Assembly: GCF_900129795.1 (NCBI RefSeq)
Contig: NZ_FQWW01000003.1
Coordinates: 1-64,000, forward strand
DNA from: Flavobacterium sp. CF108
GTDB lineage: Bacteria; Bacteroidota; Bacteroidia; Flavobacteriales; Flavobacteriaceae
Length of the DNA: 64,000 bases
Direction: 5' to 3'
A program made the translations under genes and the position numbers. The notes under the pieces were generated by a model. The model did no database searches. It was not told the origin of the DNA and was given only the letters and a program-made list of their open reading frames with translations. Within the stretch, counting starts at the first letter, position 1; the number at the start of each line of letters is the position of its first letter. This document shows positions 61,113 through 64,000 of this stretch, in pieces.

Positions 61113-61199
61113 TGTCATTGCGAGGAACGAAGCAATCTCACGAAGTATGACACGAAGATTGCTTCTTGTTAGTGCGGTTGCTTCGTTCCTCGCAATGAC
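61113..61199. repeat. REP-like inverted repeat, TGTCATTGCGAGG family, copy 2
   Basis: TGTCATTGCGAGGAACGAAG, then CAATC, at 61113; its reverse complement ends at 61199. The loop has CACGAAGTATGACACGAAGA and TTAGTGCGGTTGC. The arms match 42609-42692 closely. Confidence 0.9.
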
Positions 61200-61210
61200 T
61201 ATGCGTGTTT

Positions 61211-61852
61211 TTAATACGCCGCAGTAAATCGAATCTGATGGTGTTTTGGGTTTTCAGTTTCATCAGCAATAACAACTGCTAAATCTTCTACAGATAAAAT
61301 ACTTCTTTGTTTGTCGTTAAAAACAGGATTTTCTAAGCCTAAACGGTATTTTCCTGTTCTTCCGGTTGTAATACCTTGGTGCATTTCGAAAGCGGGGCTA
61401 AAAAACGCCCAGTCTAGCTCTTTTTCTTCTTTTAAAATATTTAAATAATCTCTTGCTGCAGTAGCGCCGGCATAAAATTCTTTTGGAAAATCTGGAGTAT
61501 CAACCGCTTGTAAACCCTGAGCAACAAACAAACTTCCTGCACCGCCAATTGTGATATATCGTTTTACACCCGATTTTTTTACTGCTTCCTGGATGGCTTT
61601 AGATCCTGCAATAAAATCATCATAAATGTTAGGGTTTGTCCATCCAGAATTATACGCATTGATCACAGCGTCGTTTCCTTTTAAAATTGCTGCTAATTCG
61701 TTTACATTAAAAATATCTGCACTTTTCCAGTTAATGCCGGCGGTGTCTTTTGGGGTTCTTGCAATAGCAGTAATATCGTGATTTCTGCCTGCTAATTCAT
61801 TTAAGATTGCTGAGCCTACAAATCCTGTAGCTCCAATAATTGCGATTTTCAT
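61211..61852 (-). CDS. NAD(P)-binding oxidoreductase (NmrA/atypical SDR)
   Basis: A 213-residue protein with Rossmann motif IGATGFVGSAIL at the N-terminus and no YxxxK. Further segments are NDAVINAYNSGWTNPNI and DWAFFSPAFEM. It resembles small atypical SDR enzymes (YwnB/YesF-like) often found next to Rrf2/YwnA-type regulators. It probably binds NAD(P) and senses or reduces quinones. The Rrf2 gene lies 58 bases upstream on the same strand. Confidence 0.85.
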   Translation of the reverse strand: MKIAIIGATGFVGSAILNELAGRNHDITAIARTPKDTAGINWKSADIFNVNELAAILKGNDAVINAYNSGWTNPNIYDDFIAGSKAIQEAVKKSGVKRYITIGGAGSLFVAQGLQAVDTPDFPKEFYAGATAARDYLNILKEEKELDWAFFSPAFEMHQGITTGRTGKYRLGLENPVFNDKQRSILSVEDLAVVIADETENPKHHQIRFTAAY

Positions 61853-61909
61853 AATATATAAATTTATTTAGTAATAAAAAATGTTACAGTTTAGTGTAAA
61901 AAAATAGTT

Positions 61910-62317
61910 TTAAAACTGGTTCGAAAAATCTTCTAAAGAAATTCCCTGCAATTGTGCGCTTACTTTTTGATTTATGTCGGCATACAAAGCATCTAGGTTT
62001 TGATTGATTTTTTTCCCCACAGGACAATCCGGATTAGGCTGATTTTTAGCATAACCGAGATTGATGGTTTCAAAAGTCATTTCAAAAATTTCTTTTAAAG
62101 TCAACTTTGATGAATCTATGGCCAGTTTTGTACCGCCGTTTTTTCCTTCTTTACTTTCTACAATATGATGCGCTTTTAGGTTTGCAATTTCTTTTCGAAC
62201 CAAAACCGGATTCAAATTAATACTTCCCGCAATATATTCTGATGACAAATAATCATTTGGAAATTTATTGAGGAGCGTAAGGATGTGAATCGTAATGGCA
62301 AATTTACCTGAAAGCAT
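61910..62317 (-). CDS. Rrf2 family transcriptional regulator (YwnA-like)
   Basis: A 135-residue protein from ATG 62317 (MLSGKFAITIHILTLLNKF); the frame is open to 62368 but without matching homology. It has a winged HTH (SSEYIAGSINLNPVLVRKEI, then GKNGGTKLA wing). Only one Cys (NPDCPVGKK) is left in the region where FeS-type Rrf2 proteins have three, so it may be a redox or ligand sensor without a cluster. It likely controls the adjacent oxidoreductase. Confidence 0.88.
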   Translation of the reverse strand: MLSGKFAITIHILTLLNKFPNDYLSSEYIAGSINLNPVLVRKEIANLKAHHIVESKEGKNGGTKLAIDSSKLTLKEIFEMTFETINLGYAKNQPNPDCPVGKKINQNLDALYADINQKVSAQLQGISLEDFSNQF

Positions 62318-62419
62318 ACTGTAATAAAATATATTACAAATATAATGAGTTTTAGAACACAAAAACAAATTTTAACTAAAAATTAATTCAGTTTGCTTTT
62401 TTGTCTGGGGCATAAAAAC

Positions 62420-62556
62420 TTTAACACATAGAAACATAGTTCTTTTGTCTAAAAGAGAAGATCAAAAGAAACTAGTTTCTCACACATAGCTTATGTTTGT
62501 TAATGCAAGTGAAACGCCTTTTTTAAGTAAATAAAAGCTATGTTTCTATGTGTTAA
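62420..62556. repeat. Long inverted repeat, TTTAACACATAG family, copy A
   Basis: TTTAACACATAGAAACATAG and CTATGTTTCTATGTGTTAAA are perfect 20-bp ends. Inner blocks are TCTTTTGTCTAAAAG, AGATCAAAAGAAACTAGTTT and GTGAAACGCCTTTTTT. Copy B is at 63792-63939. Confidence 0.9.
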
Positions 62557-62600
62557 AGTGGTTATAGATAGTAAGTTAAGATTTGATAAAAAAGAAGCGG

Positions 62601-62640
62601 GAGATTATGCACATCATCTATTTGAGTGATGCGCATTCTC
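62601..62640 (-). terminator. Hairpin terminator of the DoxX gene
   Basis: AGATTATGCACATCA and TGATGCGCATTCT pair (two wobble or mismatch positions) about 10 bases after the stop at 62649; a T-rich stretch follows on the minus strand. Confidence 0.6.
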
Positions 62641-62648
62641 TTGATTAA

Positions 62649-63113
62649 CTATACAGTTTTTGATTGATTTTTGATGGAAAAAAAATATACCCAGGCTATA
62701 AAAAGAAGCTGTAATGGTATTCTAAACCATAGGAAAGACATGCCTTCGCCGCTATAGTTGGCACTTTCCAGATTTATATTGTGGTAAGCAGCGTAAATAT
62801 TTGCCGGAAGCAGTACTATAAAAAACAGAATAAGAAGCCTGCCTGTGAGCAGTCTTGTTTTTGGGATCAGAAGCCCGGCCGCTGCTGTAAACTCTATTAT
62901 TCCTGTAAGATACACAATTGTAACTGCAAAAGGTAAAAAAGAGATCATCATGGCCATTCCTTTGGTAAATAGAAAATGACCTATGGCAGTTAATACAAGC
63001 ATGGCCGCCATAGCAATTCTGCCAGCTTGTGAAATTGCAGTTTTTTTGGTAATAAGTCTTATAACAAGCAGGGCAATCGTAAAAGTTCCTAATAATACAA
63101 TTAAGGTTTCCAT
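62649..63113 (-). CDS. DoxX-like membrane protein
   Basis: A 154-residue protein from ATG 63113 (METLIVLLGTFTIALLVIRL); the frame continues to a TTG at 63128. It has four membrane helices (about 3-20, 32-50, 60-80 and 85-105) plus a fifth near the C-terminus, with the DoxX core ILTAIGHFLFT-like LTAIGHFLFTKG and IVYLTGIIEFTAAAGLLIP. The family may act in redox or thiosulfate metabolism; the role here is unknown. Same strand as the Crp-type regulator 53 bases upstream. Confidence 0.82.
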   Translation of the reverse strand: METLIVLLGTFTIALLVIRLITKKTAISQAGRIAMAAMLVLTAIGHFLFTKGMAMMISFLPFAVTIVYLTGIIEFTAAAGLLIPKTRLLTGRLLILFFIVLLPANIYAAYHNINLESANYSGEGMSFLWFRIPLQLLFIAWVYFFSIKNQSKTV

Positions 63114-63166
63114 ATCTTTTTTATACAAAGCTGCGTAATAAAGAAACCTGAAACAATGAACCTGGG

Positions 63167-63733
63167 TTAATAAATTCGTTTTCTTATTCTGCTCAATGCC
63201 TGTGGTGTAATACCAATATAAGAAGCCAGATATTTTTGAGGAATTTTTTGAATGAGCTGCGGCTGTTCAATAAATAGGTTGCGATACCGTTGTTCTGCAG
63301 AATCGTTGAGGAGCGAAAGTTCTCTTTTTGATTTTTGAAGAAATAACCCTTCGCTTGCCAGACGGCCAATGGTATTGCCAATTTTTGTTTCGGCATAAAT
63401 TTCCTGCAGGTCATTATAAGATATACACCAAAGAGCAGTGTCGGCAAGGGCTTCAATGGTATAATTTGCAGGTTGTCTTGTAATAAAGGAATCGTAGCCG
63501 CTTGTAAATTCACCATCAAAAACAAAAACAAAAGTGAGATCGTTATCTTCACGAGGAATATAATATCTTACCAATCCTTTTTCTATAAAGGAGAGGTAAT
63601 TTTCAACTTGGCCTGTTTGGAGTATTGGTGCTTTCTTTGAAAATTCACGGCGTATGAGCTTTGACGAAAAAATATTCCAGTCATCATCAGAAAGTTTTGC
63701 CATTCGCTCAAAATTATCTCTTATTTGCTGCAT
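63167..63733 (-). CDS. Crp/Fnr family regulator
   Basis: A 188-residue protein with an N-terminal cyclic-nucleotide-binding-like domain (about 20-130, LQTGQVENYLSFIEKGLVRY) and a C-terminal HTH (about 160-188, QKYLASYIGITPQALSRIRK). No cNMP-contact Arg-Ser pair is obvious, so the ligand is uncertain. It is a likely regulator of the DoxX-like gene immediately downstream. Confidence 0.88.
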   Translation of the reverse strand: MQQIRDNFERMAKLSDDDWNIFSSKLIRREFSKKAPILQTGQVENYLSFIEKGLVRYYIPREDNDLTFVFVFDGEFTSGYDSFITRQPANYTIEALADTALWCISYNDLQEIYAETKIGNTIGRLASEGLFLQKSKRELSLLNDSAEQRYRNLFIEQPQLIQKIPQKYLASYIGITPQALSRIRKRIY

Positions 63734-63791
63734 TGATTTTTAAAATTTCAGATTAAAAATAAACCCGTTGGGTGTAATCGCAAAAAAAACA

Positions 63792-63939
63792 TTTAACACA
63801 TAGTCCGATAGCTATCGGGATTCTTTGTCTAAAAGAAGATCAAAAGAAACTGGTTTCTAACACATAGAGCGCTATGTGAATTAAAAAAAAGTGAAACGCC
63901 TATTTTTTAGTTCTCAAAATCTATGTTTCTATGTGTTAA
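63792..63939. repeat. Long inverted repeat, TTTAACACATAG family, copy B
   Basis: Shares TTTAACACATAG, TTCTTTGTCTAAAAGAAGAT, CAAAAGAAACTGGTTTCT, GTGAAACGCCTATTTTTTA and CTATGTTTCTATGTGTTAA with copy A. It differs by having TCCGATAGCTATCGGGAT where copy A has AAACATAGT; the extra palindrome is the core of another repeat family. The stretch 63940-64000 has no gene. Confidence 0.88.
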
Positions 63940-64000
63940 TATTAATTATGCTCAATGAGTTAAAAATAACAAAAATCTTAGAGAAGGTGTGTAATTTGTT

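Noticed and set aside
1..64000. Prophage, integrative element, toxin-antitoxin or defence cluster
   Set aside because: No integrase, transposase, structural phage gene, toxin, methylase-restriction pair or nuclease system was found; gene content is core metabolism and envelope.

Overview
The window looks like chromosomal DNA of a Flavobacterium species (Bacteroidota, F. johnsoniae-like). The reasons are AT-rich intergenic DNA, Bacteroidota-type -7 promoter elements (TAnnTTTG) in front of many genes, few clear Shine-Dalgarno sites, signal peptides of the MKK...AQ type, and family-specific proteins: PafA alkaline phosphatase, a long-form GAPDH, a DnaJ with only two zinc motifs, and membrane or secreted proteins with TonB-plug-like segments. 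I see no prophage, transposase, integrase, CRISPR array or toxin/defence island. Most of the window is ordinary core genome.

Layout. 1-128: 3' end of a 5S rRNA and its terminator (end of an rrn operon). 0.2-11.2 kb: pafA, ald with a divergent Lrp regulator, gap, degP/htrA, then dapF, a GNAT enzyme, mltG, a DUF2279 protein and a lysozyme-like protein. 11.2-16.1 kb (minus): udk, ftsB/divIC, and methylmalonyl-CoA mutase small and large subunits with a small membrane protein between them; the mutase GTPase chaperone meaB lies far away at 59.9-61.0 kb. 16.4-25.1 kb (mostly minus): DECR-like reductase, aminotransferase, duplicated TonB_C protein, RsmI-like methylase, LMW phosphatase, dnaA, YigZ, HAD, ribD. 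25.2-33.1 kb: GNAT, prmC, MacB-like permease, hisS with a tandemly duplicated 3' end, tRNA-Trp, grpE, dnaJ. 33.2-40.1 kb: ABC exporter pair, a sigma-54 activator lacking a DNA-binding domain, a degenerate one-lobe DEAD-box protein, a frameshifted alpha/beta hydrolase, DUF2007, HAD and GNAT. 41-51 kb: mtaB, SDR, LOR/scramblase-like protein, an ECF-type sigma factor / membrane protein / vWA protein operon, PPK2. 51.5-64 kb: PhoX-like lipoprotein plus imelysin-like/di-haem peroxidase, beta-barrel, MATE exporter, LTA-synthase-like sulfatase, meaB, Rrf2 with an NAD(P)-binding oxidoreductase, and DoxX with a Crp-type regulator.

The most distinctive feature is the density and variety of dispersed palindromic (REP-like) intergenic repeats. 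At least ten sequence families can be told apart by eye. Several copies act as, or sit beside, transcription terminators. Some have entered gene ends: the C-termini of prmC and its neighbour are both encoded by one palindrome, and the stop codons of two convergent genes (57765-59696 and meaB) lie in the two arms of a 33-bp perfect inverted repeat. Other observations worth checking are the sigma-factor/plug/vWA operon, the probably leaderless ribD, and the sigma-54 activator with no HTH and an altered GAFTGA loop.
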